DNA of 64,000 bases from Ascidiaceihabitans sp034111945 (GTDB lineage: Bacteria > Pseudomonadota > Alphaproteobacteria > Rhodobacterales > Rhodobacteraceae). Below are positions 16,717 to 25,203 of this stretch, piece by piece. The translations under genes were made by a program, and so were the position numbers. The notes beneath the pieces are model-generated. The model searched no databases. It saw only the letters and a list, made by a program, of their open reading frames with translations, and had not been told where the DNA came from. Within the stretch, counting starts at the first letter, position 1; every line of letters begins with the position of its first letter. The stretch is taken from the NCBI GenBank assembly GCA_047626725.1, contig JBLHSG010000002.1, positions 96,439 to 160,438 on the forward strand, given 5' to 3'.

Positions 16717-17052
16717 ACTCGTTTCACACAACCAAAAATGCAGGGCGGTGCTGTGACCGTGTTGGAAAAACCGTGCCAAATGGACACGTTGATCGACACG
16801 ATTAAGGGCGGTTTATGCAGGCGCGCGGCGATCATGAAAACCCGCCAGAACCGGTCGCAAAAAGCGGCGCGTCATTCCGGCGGCAGACCATCATCGGATC
16901 GCGCGCTTTCACCACAAATGGTGGATTACGAGCGGGAACTGATCAGTCGGGCGCTAAAACGCAACATCGGCAACAAGGTCAAGACAGCGGGTGAACTGGG
17001 TATTTCAAAAAGCCAACTTTATGCAAAGCTGAAGTCATTCGGGTTAACTTGA
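16717..17052 (+). pseudogene. Response-regulator remnant: receiver end joined to a Fis-type helix-turn-helix
   Basis: An open frame from just after a stop at 16714 to 17052. It reads MQGGAVTVLEKPCQMDTLIDTIKGG, matching the last strand and helix of a receiver domain (AMxxGAVxFLEKP), then a basic linker, then ELISRALKRNIGNKVKTAGELGISKSQLYAKLKSFGL, a C-terminal Fis-type helix-turn-helix as in NtrC-family activators. The first 80 or so receiver residues, including the phospho-Asp, and any AAA+ domain are absent, so it is most likely a deletion remnant; a small free DNA-binding protein is the alternative. It converges with, and overlaps by 9 bases, the histidine kinase gene. Confidence 0.55.
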
Positions 17053-18111
17053 TTTGAGGGCCAGCTTGAATGAGAAACAGGTCTTTTCTGCATCTGATGC
17101 AACGGTCAGATCACCGCCGTGCGCCTTGGCAATTTGATCGCTAATGTACAGACCAAGGCCCAAACCCTGCATTGAATTACTATCTTCACCTCTTGAGAAC
17201 GGCTCAAGTAAATTTGGCAGGGCGGCCTTAGGAATTTGCTGTCCATAGTTCACAACTGAAATTTCCAGCACATCGTTGGCGGTCTTTACGTCAACATGAA
17301 CGGCACGCCCTTTTGATCCGTGCATCACCGCATTTGCAACAAGGTTCGACAGCATTTGGTTCAGCCGCGCGGCGTCACAAACGACCGTCGCATCGATGTG
17401 TGTGTTCAATTCAATCTCGCGATCAGGATGGGTTAACCTGATTTCGCCAACGACCTGTTCGAATTCTTTGGTGAGGCTGTCGGTCGGCAACATCGTCACA
17501 GGAATTCCACCGCCAAGCCGCGCGCGCGCGAAATCCATCGTGACATCAATCAGTTGGGCCATGCGGTTCGCACTGCCCTCAATCGAGGTCAGCATTTGCC
17601 CGATGGTTTCAGAGTGATCATGGTCAGACGCGATGCGCACAGCCGAACCAATCGCGGCAAGCGGGTTGCGCAGATCATGGCCCAGAATTGCCACGAACTG
17701 TTCGCGCAAAAGCGCTTCGTCCTCGTGAGTTCTCAAGGAAAGCAGATGTTCTTTATCCGCCGTTACATCCCGTGCAGAGCAGAAAAATACATCGGCTTCT
17801 TGTGCGGCAACCCAAGACAGCCAACGGTATGATCCGTCTTTGCATTGATACCGATTTTCGAAATGCAAGGCAGTGCCGCCCTGCTTCATATCCTCGAAAA
17901 CGGCTAAGGTGCTGTCCATGTCGTCAGGATGCAAAAAGTCGACAAACGTCTTGGATCGGATTTCATCCACGCTCCAGCCAAGCACAATTTGCCACGCCGG
18001 ATTGGTCTCGAAAAAGACCCCGCCAAGATCGACAAACCCTAACAAATCGGGCGACATTCGCCATGTCTTGCTCTCTGACCCTTCTGGAACCGGCATCTTC
18101 AACTTCTCCAT
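17044..18111 (-). CDS. PAS domain sensor histidine kinase
   Basis: 355 residues, no membrane segments, so a soluble sensor. A PAS domain covers about residues 20-118 (GFVDLGGVFFETNPAWQIVLGWSVDEI, FLHPDD, RYQCKDGSYRWLSW). The dimerisation and phosphoacceptor helix has AILGHDLRNPLAAIGSAV with His145, and the ATPase domain has NLVANAVMHG (N box), VNYGQQIP in the D/G1 position and GLGLGLYISDQIAKAHGG (G2). The G1 motif is degenerate. The start at MEKLKMPVPEG was chosen over MHGFIQLR upstream. The presumed partner regulator next to it is truncated, so the kinase may be orphaned. Confidence 0.85.
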   Translation of the reverse strand: MEKLKMPVPEGSESKTWRMSPDLLGFVDLGGVFFETNPAWQIVLGWSVDEIRSKTFVDFLHPDDMDSTLAVFEDMKQGGTALHFENRYQCKDGSYRWLSWVAAQEADVFFCSARDVTADKEHLLSLRTHEDEALLREQFVAILGHDLRNPLAAIGSAVRIASDHDHSETIGQMLTSIEGSANRMAQLIDVTMDFARARLGGGIPVTMLPTDSLTKEFEQVVGEIRLTHPDREIELNTHIDATVVCDAARLNQMLSNLVANAVMHGSKGRAVHVDVKTANDVLEISVVNYGQQIPKAALPNLLEPFSRGEDSNSMQGLGLGLYISDQIAKAHGGDLTVASDAEKTCFSFKLALKSS

Positions 18112-18291
18112 TTTGGATCGGGTATATCCCCTGAGTTGAATAAAACCATGCAAAAAAGAAAGCGCGTTGGGTGCCTATGTGATCGGCGGTTGCCTGCCCA
18201 AGATGATCTTGATCGTGTGCGGTTCAAATTAGCGGTCGATAAGCGCGAATTATTCCGCCAATTCGACCTTCAAAAACCTAGCGCTCGCATT

Positions 18292-18933
18292 TCACGTCAT
18301 CGCCTTCAAAAGGCTCGGCAGGCGCTGGCCTTGCAGCATCATGTGGTCACGCATCAACGTGTTTGCACGCGCGCCATCGTTGGCGAAAATAGCATCGCAA
18401 ATTTCCTTATGCTCCTGCAGTGACGTTTCAAGTCGCCCGACAATTTCATAAGGCATCAGGCGGTAAACGTTAATTCGCGCCTGAATCTGAGTGAGCTGTT
18501 CAACCAGCCAATTGTTGCCGCTGGCCTGATGGATGGCGGAATGGAACGCCAAATTTGCAGCCGCGTATGCCGGGACATCTTGCGTTTCAGCCGCGGTTTC
18601 GCACTGATCCAATCCGGCTTTGATTTCCTGCTTTGCCGTCTTTGTCAGCGCCTCACTTGCCAAACGACAGGCCATACCTTCGAGTTCGGCGGCCACCTGG
18701 AATAGATCGTTCAGCTCCTTTGCCGATAACACCCTGATGATCGCGCCCTTGCGTGGCCGTGTTTCCAGCAATCCACAATCGACCATGGACCGGATCGCTT
18801 CCCGAATGGGCGTTCTGCTGACACCAAAACGGGCCGCAAGATCGGCCTCTTCCAGCTGATCGCCGGGCTTTAGCAAACCACTAAAAATCTCGTGTTTCAG
18901 CTGATCAATAAGCTGGTCAGAAGCGCGGGCCAT
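18292..18933 (-). CDS. GntR family regulator, FadR/FCD subfamily
   Basis: 213 residues. N-terminal winged helix (residues about 5-70) with LKPGDQLEEADLAARFGVSRTPIREAIRSMVDCGLLE, the classical GntR motif, and a C-terminal FCD effector domain with ELEGMACRLASEA, AANLAFHSAIHQASGN and QEHKEICDAIFANDGARANTLMRDHM; the Asp/His ligands of the FCD metal site are consistent. FCD regulators usually bind organic acids. It is divergent from TRAP operon 2 and 130 bases away; a dyad in between is the probable operator. It most likely represses the operon until the imported acid or its product binds. Confidence 0.92.
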   Translation of the reverse strand: MARASDQLIDQLKHEIFSGLLKPGDQLEEADLAARFGVSRTPIREAIRSMVDCGLLETRPRKGAIIRVLSAKELNDLFQVAAELEGMACRLASEALTKTAKQEIKAGLDQCETAAETQDVPAYAAANLAFHSAIHQASGNNWLVEQLTQIQARINVYRLMPYEIVGRLETSLQEHKEICDAIFANDGARANTLMRDHMMLQGQRLPSLLKAMT

Positions 18934-19016
18934 CGTGAATCCTTTTCGTCATCTCATAGGTCGTTCGCTGTTGGGGTTCCAGTTAAAACACATTTATCTG
19001 GATGTTTTATCTTGCC

Positions 19017-19030
19017 ATATGGATACATAT
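19017..19030. promoter_or_regulatory. Candidate GntR operator before TRAP operon 2
   Basis: ATATG (19017-19021) and CATAT (19026-19030) are inverted around GATA; the centre ATGGATACAT differs by one base from ATGTATACAT, a common core for FCD-type GntR regulators. It lies 34 bases before the dctP start, where binding would block transcription. Confidence 0.5.
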
Positions 19031-19063
19031 AAATGTACTAAGAATCCATAGGGAGAAATTAAA

Positions 19064-20044
19064 ATGAAACATTTTCTGAAAAATTCAGCACTTTCACTTT
19101 TGCTTGCAGCCGGTGCCGCGCAGGCCGAAGAACTACGTTTGTCGCACCAATGGTCGACCAGCGATGTCCGTCACGAGGTTGCACAAATTGTGGCCGACGA
19201 GGTTGCAGCAGCAAACGTCGACCTTGAGATCACGATTTTTCCGTCAAAATCACTGTTCAAACCACGCGAACAATATCGCCCACTGTCGCGCGGTCAGTTG
19301 GACATGACGGTTTTTCCACTGTCTTACGCAGGTGGCCAACAACCGTCGTTTAACCTGACGCTTATGCCCGGTTTGGTGAAAAACCACGACCACGCAGCCC
19401 GCCTAAGCCAGTCACCTTTCATGGAAGCCCTCGAGGCCAAGATGGCCGAAGATGACGTGATGGTTCTGGTCCATGGCTACCTTGCTGGTGGTTTTGTGGG
19501 CAAAGACACGTGCATTACCAAACCGTCTGACGTGGTTGGTTTGCAAACGCGCGCCGCTGGGAAATCCTTTGAACAGATGTTGGTTGGTGCGGGTGCGTCG
19601 ATTACATCCATGGCTTCTTCCGAGATTTATTCAGCCATGCAAACCGGCGTTTTGGATGCTGCAAACACGTCGTCTGCATCATTTGTATCCTACCGGATTT
19701 TTGAACAGGTCGCATGCTACACACCTGCGGCCGACATTGCGCTTTGGTTCCTGTATCAGCCGCTTTTGATGAACAAATCAACGTTCGAAGGACTGTCTGG
19801 CGACCAACAATCCGCCCTGTTGTCCGCCGCCGAAAAGGCCGAAGCGCACTATCTAGAACAGGCCAAACTGCAAGACGCAAAGTCGGTTGATATCTTCCGC
19901 AAAGCCGGCGTTGAAATCGCAGAAATGACACCTGCGGACTTTGCCGCATGGCAGGCGATCGCCAACGAAACGTCCTATGCGGCCTTCGTCGCGGACGTGC
20001 CAGGTGGTCAAGATCTGCTTGATCTCGCGCTCGCCGTCGAGTGA
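19064..20044 (+). CDS. dctP: TRAP transporter solute-binding protein (operon 2)
   Basis: 326 residues with signal peptide MKHFLKNSALSLLLAAGAAQA (cleavage at about 21). Family traits: EELRLSHQWSTSDVRHEVAQIVADEV, FPSKSLFKPREQYRPLSRGQLDM, VGLQTRAAGKSFEQMLVGAGASITSMASSEIYSAMQTGVLDAA. The arginine of LQTRAAG is the predicted carboxylate ligand. It is clearly paralogous in plan but not close in sequence to the binding protein at 11505. The following strong hairpin separates it from the membrane genes. A dicarboxylate such as maleate is a plausible ligand given the maleate isomerase-family gene downstream; this is inference. Confidence 0.93.
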   Translation: MKHFLKNSALSLLLAAGAAQAEELRLSHQWSTSDVRHEVAQIVADEVAAANVDLEITIFPSKSLFKPREQYRPLSRGQLDMTVFPLSYAGGQQPSFNLTLMPGLVKNHDHAARLSQSPFMEALEAKMAEDDVMVLVHGYLAGGFVGKDTCITKPSDVVGLQTRAAGKSFEQMLVGAGASITSMASSEIYSAMQTGVLDAANTSSASFVSYRIFEQVACYTPAADIALWFLYQPLLMNKSTFEGLSGDQQSALLSAAEKAEAHYLEQAKLQDAKSVDIFRKAGVEIAEMTPADFAAWQAIANETSYAAFVADVPGGQDLLDLALAVE

Positions 20045-20051
20045 CCCGACC

Positions 20052-20082
20052 ACCCCGGAATGCATGAACCGCGTTCCGGGGT
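20052..20082 (+). terminator. Intercistronic hairpin between dctP and dctQ (operon 2)
   Basis: A 12-bp stem with one G-U pair: 20052-20063 against 20071-20082 (core CCCCGGAA / TTCCGGGG), loop ATGAACC, followed directly by a run of T to 20087. It has the full form of an intrinsic terminator yet lies within the operon, 30 bases before dctQ. Confidence 0.85.
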
Positions 20083-20115
20083 TTTTTCCAAATTTTCATC
20101 AAAAGGAAGATCGAC

Positions 20116-20664
20116 GTGGCCAGCCATGCCCCTTCGCCTGTCCAAAGGTTAAAGAGCGAAAACATATTCGTTCGCACCGTGCAAAATATTTCCAGCGTCG
20201 CAGGCTGGTGCTCTGCCCTTATGATCCTCGCGGCTGTGTTTTTGACCTGCCAAATGATTTTTATCCGGTTTGTCCTGAATGGATCGACCGTCTGGCAAAC
20301 AGAATACGTCGTGTTTCTGGTCATCTCCGCGACCTTGATCGGGCTGCCTTTTGTCCAGTTCCAACGCGGTCATGTGAATGTCGATCTGATCCCCTTAGCC
20401 CTAAAAGGGCGCGTGCGTTTTGCGCTCGCTATTGTGACGCTGAGCCTGTCAATCGCCATCACCGCGATCATGCTGTTTTACGGCTATGAGCATTGGCATT
20501 TTGCCTGGGCGCGCGGCTGGACATCAGACACCGTGACGGCTGTTCCTTTGTGGATTCCCTATCTTTCATTGCCCCTCGGATTTGGCTTGCTGCTGTTGCA
20601 GTTAATCGCCGATCTGGTGGCCCTTCTTATCAAATCTGAAACGCCATTTGGCTTGGAGGCATAA
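20116..20664 (+). CDS. dctQ: TRAP transporter small permease (operon 2)
   Basis: 182 residues with four predicted helices (about 34-56, 66-84, 104-126, 145-167). DctQ traits are ILAAVFLTCQMIFIRFVLNGSTVWQTEYVVFLVISATLIGLPFVQFQRGHVNVDLI and PYLSLPLGFGLLLLQLIADL. It partners the DctM protein encoded two bases after its stop codon. The leader before the first helix is longer than in operon 1 (about 33 residues). Confidence 0.92.
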   Translation: MASHAPSPVQRLKSENIFVRTVQNISSVAGWCSALMILAAVFLTCQMIFIRFVLNGSTVWQTEYVVFLVISATLIGLPFVQFQRGHVNVDLIPLALKGRVRFALAIVTLSLSIAITAIMLFYGYEHWHFAWARGWTSDTVTAVPLWIPYLSLPLGFGLLLLQLIADLVALLIKSETPFGLEA

Positions 20665-20666
20665 CT

Positions 20667-21983
20667 ATGGACCCGCTCCTTTTGGGTGCCCTTGTTGGCA
20701 TTTGTACCATCCTTGTCCTGTTTTCCGGCGTCTCTGTCGGTGTTGGACTGCTTGTTGTATCGGCCGGTTTTCTGGTGATTTTTGACGGCATGCGGTCGCT
20801 AGAATTGATGCCGGAAATTTTCTTTGGCAAACTCGACAGCTTCGCACTGCTGTCCATCCCGATGTTCATCATTATGGGGTCTTCGATTGCGTCGACACGT
20901 GCGGGCGCTGACCTTTACGAGGCGCTTGAACGCTGGCTGACGCGTGTTCCCGGCGGTCTTGTGATTTCCAATCTTGGGGCCTGCGCGCTGTTCGCGGCGA
21001 TGTCCGGTTCCAGCCCCGCCACCTGCGCGGCCATCGGTAAAATGGGCATCCCCGAAATGCTGAAACGCGGCTACCCTGAAGGGATCGCAACCGGTTCAAT
21101 CGCGGCAGGTGGCACGCTCGGTATTTTGATCCCGCCATCGGTCACAATGATCGTGTACGGCGTCGCCACCGAGACATCGATTGGCCGCCTGTTTCTGGCC
21201 GGCGTGTTCCCCGGTCTGATGCTCGTCTCGCTCTTTATGGCATGGTCGATCTACGCAACTTGGAAATCTGGCGATATGGCGTTGATGACCGCCCGCAGCT
21301 ATAGCTGGCGTGAAAAATTCGAAGTGTTACCGCGCGTTCTACCGTTTGTCGGCATCATCATCGGCGTACTGTATGCCATGTATGGGGGCGTCGCGACACC
21401 ATCCGAAACCGCCGCCGTCGGCGCGCTTTTGTGCCTGACCGTCGCGATCGTGATCTACAAATTGTACGACATCCGCAAAATCTGGAACATCCTACAAGAA
21501 AGCACCAAAGAAAGCGTGATGATCCTGTTTATCATCGCCGCGGCTGGTGTATTTTCCTACATGCTGTCCAGCCTTTCGATCACACAAAGCATCGCCACAT
21601 GGATCGGTACGCTGGATGTGAACCCATGGGTTTTGATGATCTCGGTGAACATTTTCTTGATCATCGTAGGATTTTTTCTACCCCCTGTCGCGGTGATTTT
21701 GATGGCCGCGCCCATCTTGTTGCCGATCATCACAACCGCTGGTTTTGATCCGATCTGGTTCGCAGTGATCCTGACCATCAATATGGAAATCGGCCTAATT
21801 TCGCCCCCCGTAGGTCTGAACCTTTATGTGATCAACGGCATCGCACCGGACATTTCACTGCGCACAATCCTGATGGGATCACTGCCATTTGTGGCTTGTA
21901 TGCTGCTCGCCATTGTCCTGCTTTGTGTCTTTCCCGGCATCGCGACCTGGCTGCCCGAAGCCGTCATGGGCCCAGCGCTTTAA
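20667..21983 (+). CDS. dctM: TRAP transporter large permease (operon 2)
   Basis: 438 residues, twelve or so membrane helices. Typical segments: SIPMFIIMGSSIASTRAGADLYEAL, GGLVISNLGACALFAAMSGSSPATCAAIGKMGIPEM, LGILIPPSVTMIVYGVATETSIGRLFLAGVFPGLML, TPSETAAVGALL and SPPVGLNLYVINGIAP. It moves the solute with a cation gradient after delivery by the periplasmic binding protein. The gene starts two bases after dctQ and is followed after 24 bases by the isomerase gene, so all four are probably on one mRNA. Confidence 0.93.
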   Translation: MDPLLLGALVGICTILVLFSGVSVGVGLLVVSAGFLVIFDGMRSLELMPEIFFGKLDSFALLSIPMFIIMGSSIASTRAGADLYEALERWLTRVPGGLVISNLGACALFAAMSGSSPATCAAIGKMGIPEMLKRGYPEGIATGSIAAGGTLGILIPPSVTMIVYGVATETSIGRLFLAGVFPGLMLVSLFMAWSIYATWKSGDMALMTARSYSWREKFEVLPRVLPFVGIIIGVLYAMYGGVATPSETAAVGALLCLTVAIVIYKLYDIRKIWNILQESTKESVMILFIIAAAGVFSYMLSSLSITQSIATWIGTLDVNPWVLMISVNIFLIIVGFFLPPVAVILMAAPILLPIITTAGFDPIWFAVILTINMEIGLISPPVGLNLYVINGIAPDISLRTILMGSLPFVACMLLAIVLLCVFPGIATWLPEAVMGPAL

Positions 21984-22007
21984 CTCATCCCCTTTGAAGG
22001 AAATAAA

Positions 22008-22793
22008 ATGTCATTTGCACCAAAATATCGCCGCGTTGGCCTGATCGTTCCCAGTTCTAACGTCACGATGGAAACCGAAATCCCTGCGCTTTTGAAAGCA
22101 CGCGAAACGATCCTGCCCGACCGTTTTACCTTTCATTCCTCGCGCATGCGGATGAAGAGCGTGGTAAAAGAAGAACTCGAGGCGATGGACGCCGATAGCG
22201 TGCGCTGTGCGACGGAATTGTCGGATGCCGCAGTCGAGGTTCAGGCCTATGCCTGCCTTGTTGCGATCATGTCGATGGGGCTGGGCTATCACCGTGCCTC
22301 GCGCGAAAAGCTTGAAAAAGTCACCGCCGAAAATGGATGCCCAACACCGGTTTTGAACTCTGCTGGGGCCTTGATCGACGGGATGAAAGACATGGGCATC
22401 AAAAAGGTTTCGATCATCTGTCCGTACATGAAACCGCTGACCAAACTGGTCGTTGATTATATCGAAAACGAAGGGATCGAAGTGCAGGATTTTCTGGCAC
22501 TTGAGATCCCCGACAACCTCAAAGTCGCGTCCCAAGACCCAACCGCCCCGTCCGAGCTGTGGCGCAAACTGGATCTGCGCGGCGTCGACGCGATTGTGGC
22601 CTCTGCTTGCGTGCAAATGCCGTCATTGCCATCGATCGAGATGATCGAACGGGCCTCTGGATTGCCAACTTTGTCTGCTGCTGTCGCCACGACCCGCCAA
22701 ATCCTGCGCAATCTGGATCTGACCGAAATTGCCCCCGGCGGTGGTGCATTGTTGGCAAATGGTTTGCCGGCGTCGCGGTCGATGGTGGCCTGA
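22008..22793 (+). CDS. Maleate isomerase / Asp-Glu racemase superfamily enzyme
   Basis: 261 residues, cytosolic. Maleate cis-trans isomerase converts maleate to fumarate with two cysteines. The characteristic GLIVPSSNVTMETE block (Asn18) is present, and both catalytic cysteines are seen: Cys83 in QAYACLVAIMSMG and Cys201 in IVASACVQMPSL. Related families are arylmalonate decarboxylase and hydantoin or Asp/Glu racemases, which keep only one or both cysteines; the two-cysteine form with the PSSN motif favours a maleate isomerase-like reaction. It is the last enzyme gene of TRAP operon 2 with an AAGGA ribosome site, which suggests import and isomerisation of a cis-dicarboxylate. Confidence 0.85.
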   Translation: MSFAPKYRRVGLIVPSSNVTMETEIPALLKARETILPDRFTFHSSRMRMKSVVKEELEAMDADSVRCATELSDAAVEVQAYACLVAIMSMGLGYHRASREKLEKVTAENGCPTPVLNSAGALIDGMKDMGIKKVSIICPYMKPLTKLVVDYIENEGIEVQDFLALEIPDNLKVASQDPTAPSELWRKLDLRGVDAIVASACVQMPSLPSIEMIERASGLPTLSAAVATTRQILRNLDLTEIAPGGGALLANGLPASRSMVA

Positions 22794-22823
22794 CATTCCA
22801 CGCGCAGCCACTATGGTGCCGTT

Positions 22824-23645
22824 ATGAACGCGCCAAACCAAACACCCGCAATCCTGCCTGATGAGATTGGGCAGGTTTCGATCTTTCCGATTACACAGGC
22901 GACGACCGCCACCTTTGCCGATCTCTATTTTCGCCTCACCTTCTTTTTCTTTATTCAGCGCGGCGAAAAGCATGTGGAAACCCCGACCCAAGGCGACATG
23001 CTGGGATGCGAAGGTGATCTGATGATTTTTCCACCCGGCGCCATGGTTACGATGGTCAATCGCCCTGTTTTGGATGATGCCTACCGCGCCCTTGGTGTGT
23101 GTTTTTCGCACGATCTAATCGACGCGGTTTTTGCAGATTCTCCCAAACCACAGCGCGCCACGGATGTGCAAATTATACGCGCCGACGCACATAATCCAAA
23201 CGCGATCCTGTCCCTTATTCAAGAGAACCTCGCGAATAAGGACCTGCCGGATTCCATTCGCCAACACAGGCTGATCGAACCACTGATCTGGCTGCGCGAA
23301 CAGGGCATAATTTTGCCCACGACGGTCGTGGATGAACCGATCAGCAAGGTGCGCCGCCTGATTGAAACCGACCTAAGCCACCCTTGGATGGCCGAAGACG
23401 TTGCCGCACATTTTGCCATGAGCGAAGCGACGATGCGACGGTGGTTGTCAAAAACCGGACAGGGGTTTGCGAAAATTCTGCTGCACACACGGCTCGAACG
23501 CGGACTTAGTTTGTTGCAAACAACGGACGATCAAATCTCGGAAATTGCATTGGATTGCGGATTTAAAACGCCATCGCATTTTTCAGACGCCTTTCGAAAA
23601 AGGTTCGGGATTAAGCCAAAAGATATCCGTTTGGCGGCACATTGA
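22824..23645 (+). CDS. AraC family transcriptional regulator
   Basis: 273 residues. A cupin-like N-terminal half (residues 1-150: RLTFFFFIQRGEKHVETPTQGDMLGCEGDLMIFPPGAMVTMVNRP) is followed by two helix-turn-helix motifs in the last 100 residues: MAEDVAAHFAMSEATMRRWLSKTGQGFAKILLHTRLERGLSLLQ and ISEIALDCGFKTPSHFSDAFRKRFGIKPKDIR, the classical AraC signature. It follows the isomerase gene by 30 bases in the same direction. It could add a second control layer (besides GntR) on TRAP operon 2 or act on genes elsewhere. Confidence 0.92.
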   Translation: MNAPNQTPAILPDEIGQVSIFPITQATTATFADLYFRLTFFFFIQRGEKHVETPTQGDMLGCEGDLMIFPPGAMVTMVNRPVLDDAYRALGVCFSHDLIDAVFADSPKPQRATDVQIIRADAHNPNAILSLIQENLANKDLPDSIRQHRLIEPLIWLREQGIILPTTVVDEPISKVRRLIETDLSHPWMAEDVAAHFAMSEATMRRWLSKTGQGFAKILLHTRLERGLSLLQTTDDQISEIALDCGFKTPSHFSDAFRKRFGIKPKDIRLAAH

Positions 23646-23745
23646 TCGAAATCCGATAGTTCTTGCGTGGCATCAGGAAGCGGTGGGCGGCGTTGATGGC
23701 TAAGTTGGCATCATCAACAACGAACATCCGAGAAAGGACTTCAAC

Positions 23746-24273
23746 ATGACACGTGTCTCATTTTACGCATCCCTACTGGCTGCAACAACGCTAGGTGCCC
23801 CCCTGCTTGCCGACAGTTTTACGTTAAGCAGCCCAGACATCGCCGAGGGGAAACAGCTCGCCAATGATTTCGTTTTTCAGGGCTTTGGATGTGACGGCGG
23901 GAACGTCGCGCCAACGCTGGCATGGTCCGGTGCACCCGAAGGCACTCAAAGTTTTGCAGTCACCGTTTACGACCCCGATGCACCGACAGGTTCAGGCTGG
24001 TGGCACTGGTTTGCCTTTAACATCCCGGCCGATGTGACCGAACTGCGCGGTACCAGTTTTGTAGACGGCGTGCAGCTGACGAACGATTATGGCGCGACAG
24101 GTTTTGGCGGCGCATGCCCGCCTCCGGGTGAAGTGCACCGCTATGAATTCACCGTGCATGCCCTGGGCACAACATTGGAAATCGACGGCTCAGTCAGCAA
24201 TGCGCTCGCCGGTTTTATGGTCAACGCAAACAGCCTAGCGTCATCCACCATCACCGCCGTTTACACCCGCTAA
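23746..24273 (+). CDS. Exported YbhB/YbcL (PEBP, Raf-kinase-inhibitor-like) protein
   Basis: 175 residues with a signal peptide (cleavage near residue 22, PLLA-DS). The PEBP fold is recognised from CDGGNVAPTLAWSGAPEGTQSFAVTVYDPDAPTGSGWWHWFAFNIPADV, GGACPPPGEVHRYEFTVHALG and the DPDxP anion-binding motif. Bacterial members bind phosphate-like or small anionic ligands and have no settled role. A second, non-exported PEBP protein is encoded 53 bases downstream in the same direction; the two differ in length and loops, so they are not a recent tandem copy. Confidence 0.9.
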   Translation: MTRVSFYASLLAATTLGAPLLADSFTLSSPDIAEGKQLANDFVFQGFGCDGGNVAPTLAWSGAPEGTQSFAVTVYDPDAPTGSGWWHWFAFNIPADVTELRGTSFVDGVQLTNDYGATGFGGACPPPGEVHRYEFTVHALGTTLEIDGSVSNALAGFMVNANSLASSTITAVYTR

Positions 24274-24326
24274 ACGCAGTGCGCCGCGTATGATCGGGGC
24301 GCACCCCACACATTCAGGAATAGAAC

Positions 24327-24959
24327 ATGAAATTCACAGTTGATGGTGTTGCAAACGGCGCGCCAATTTCCCCCAGATTTGCCTTTGGCAACATCCCAAA
24401 CGACGGACATTTCGAACTATCAGACAACATAAACCCCACGCTTTCTTGGAGCAACGCGCCCGCTGGCACCAAATCCTTTGCGATCATTGTGCATGATCCA
24501 GACGTGCCTGCATCGGGCAAAGACGTGAACCAAGAGGAAAAGATCGTCCCGTCCGACCTGCCGCGCGTGGATTTTTATCATTGGGTTTTGGTTAACATTC
24601 CTGCGGATTTGTCCACGATCGCCGAAGGTGCCGACAGCGCTGCAGTGACACCCACAGGCAAAAAGGCGGGCCAGCAACCGCACGGTTTGACAGGCATAAA
24701 CAGCTACACCGATTGGTTCGCAGGCGATGCAGATATGGGTGGCAACTACGGCGGCTACGACGGTCCCTGCCCGCCTTGGAATGACAGTATCATGCATCAC
24801 TATTACTTCACGATCTACGCGTTGGATGTTGAATCACTAGACCTTGATGGCGCGTTTACAGGCGCGCAAGCTTTGGCCGCGATGAAGAACCGTGTTTTGG
24901 CACAAGCCTCACAAATGGGCACCTACAGCATGAACCCTGACGTGCGCGGCGCACTTTGA
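24327..24959 (+). CDS. YbhB/YbcL (PEBP) family protein, cytoplasmic form
   Basis: 210 residues with no signal peptide. PEBP motifs are NPTLSWSNAPAGTKSFAIIVHDPDVPASGKDVNQEEK (DPDVP), FYHWVLVNIPADL and YGGYDGPCPPWNDSIMHHYYFTIYALDV. An insertion between the DPDxP motif and the HWVLVNIP strand makes it longer than the exported neighbour; this longer form is widespread in proteobacteria. Role unknown; co-transcription with the exported member is likely from spacing. A dyad follows the stop codon. Confidence 0.9.
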   Translation: MKFTVDGVANGAPISPRFAFGNIPNDGHFELSDNINPTLSWSNAPAGTKSFAIIVHDPDVPASGKDVNQEEKIVPSDLPRVDFYHWVLVNIPADLSTIAEGADSAAVTPTGKKAGQQPHGLTGINSYTDWFAGDADMGGNYGGYDGPCPPWNDSIMHHYYFTIYALDVESLDLDGAFTGAQALAAMKNRVLAQASQMGTYSMNPDVRGAL

Positions 24960-24972
24960 CACGACGTTCCCG

Positions 24973-25005
24973 ACACGCCCATTTCAATTCTTGAGGTGGG
25001 CGTGT
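24973..25005 (+). terminator. Hairpin after the PEBP gene pair
   Basis: ACACGCCCA (24973-24981) and TGGGCGTGT (24997-25005) form a perfect 9-bp stem with a 15-base loop, 13 bases after the stop codon. No T run follows, so termination strength is uncertain. Confidence 0.5.
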
Positions 25006-25203
25006 GGCTAAAAATGCAGGAGTGTTGCAACGTCGCGTTTTCCACTCAAGGGGATGTCCATGGTGGTATTTTATGCGTAGTATTTTACCGTCACCAATCA
25101 CCAAAAAACTGACGTTGTTAAACTTGACGAGGCTCAGTCCTGTTTCAATCGGGCCAAACGTTCTTTGCTTGTGTAAATTTCAATAATACCAAAAAACAGC
25201 CGG

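Noticed and set aside
25010..25200. Minus-strand traces reading LFFGIIEIYTSKERLARLKQD and FLVIGDGKILRIKYHHGHPL
   Set aside because: The two pieces are in different frames with a stop between; a decayed small gene is possible, but nothing supports it further.
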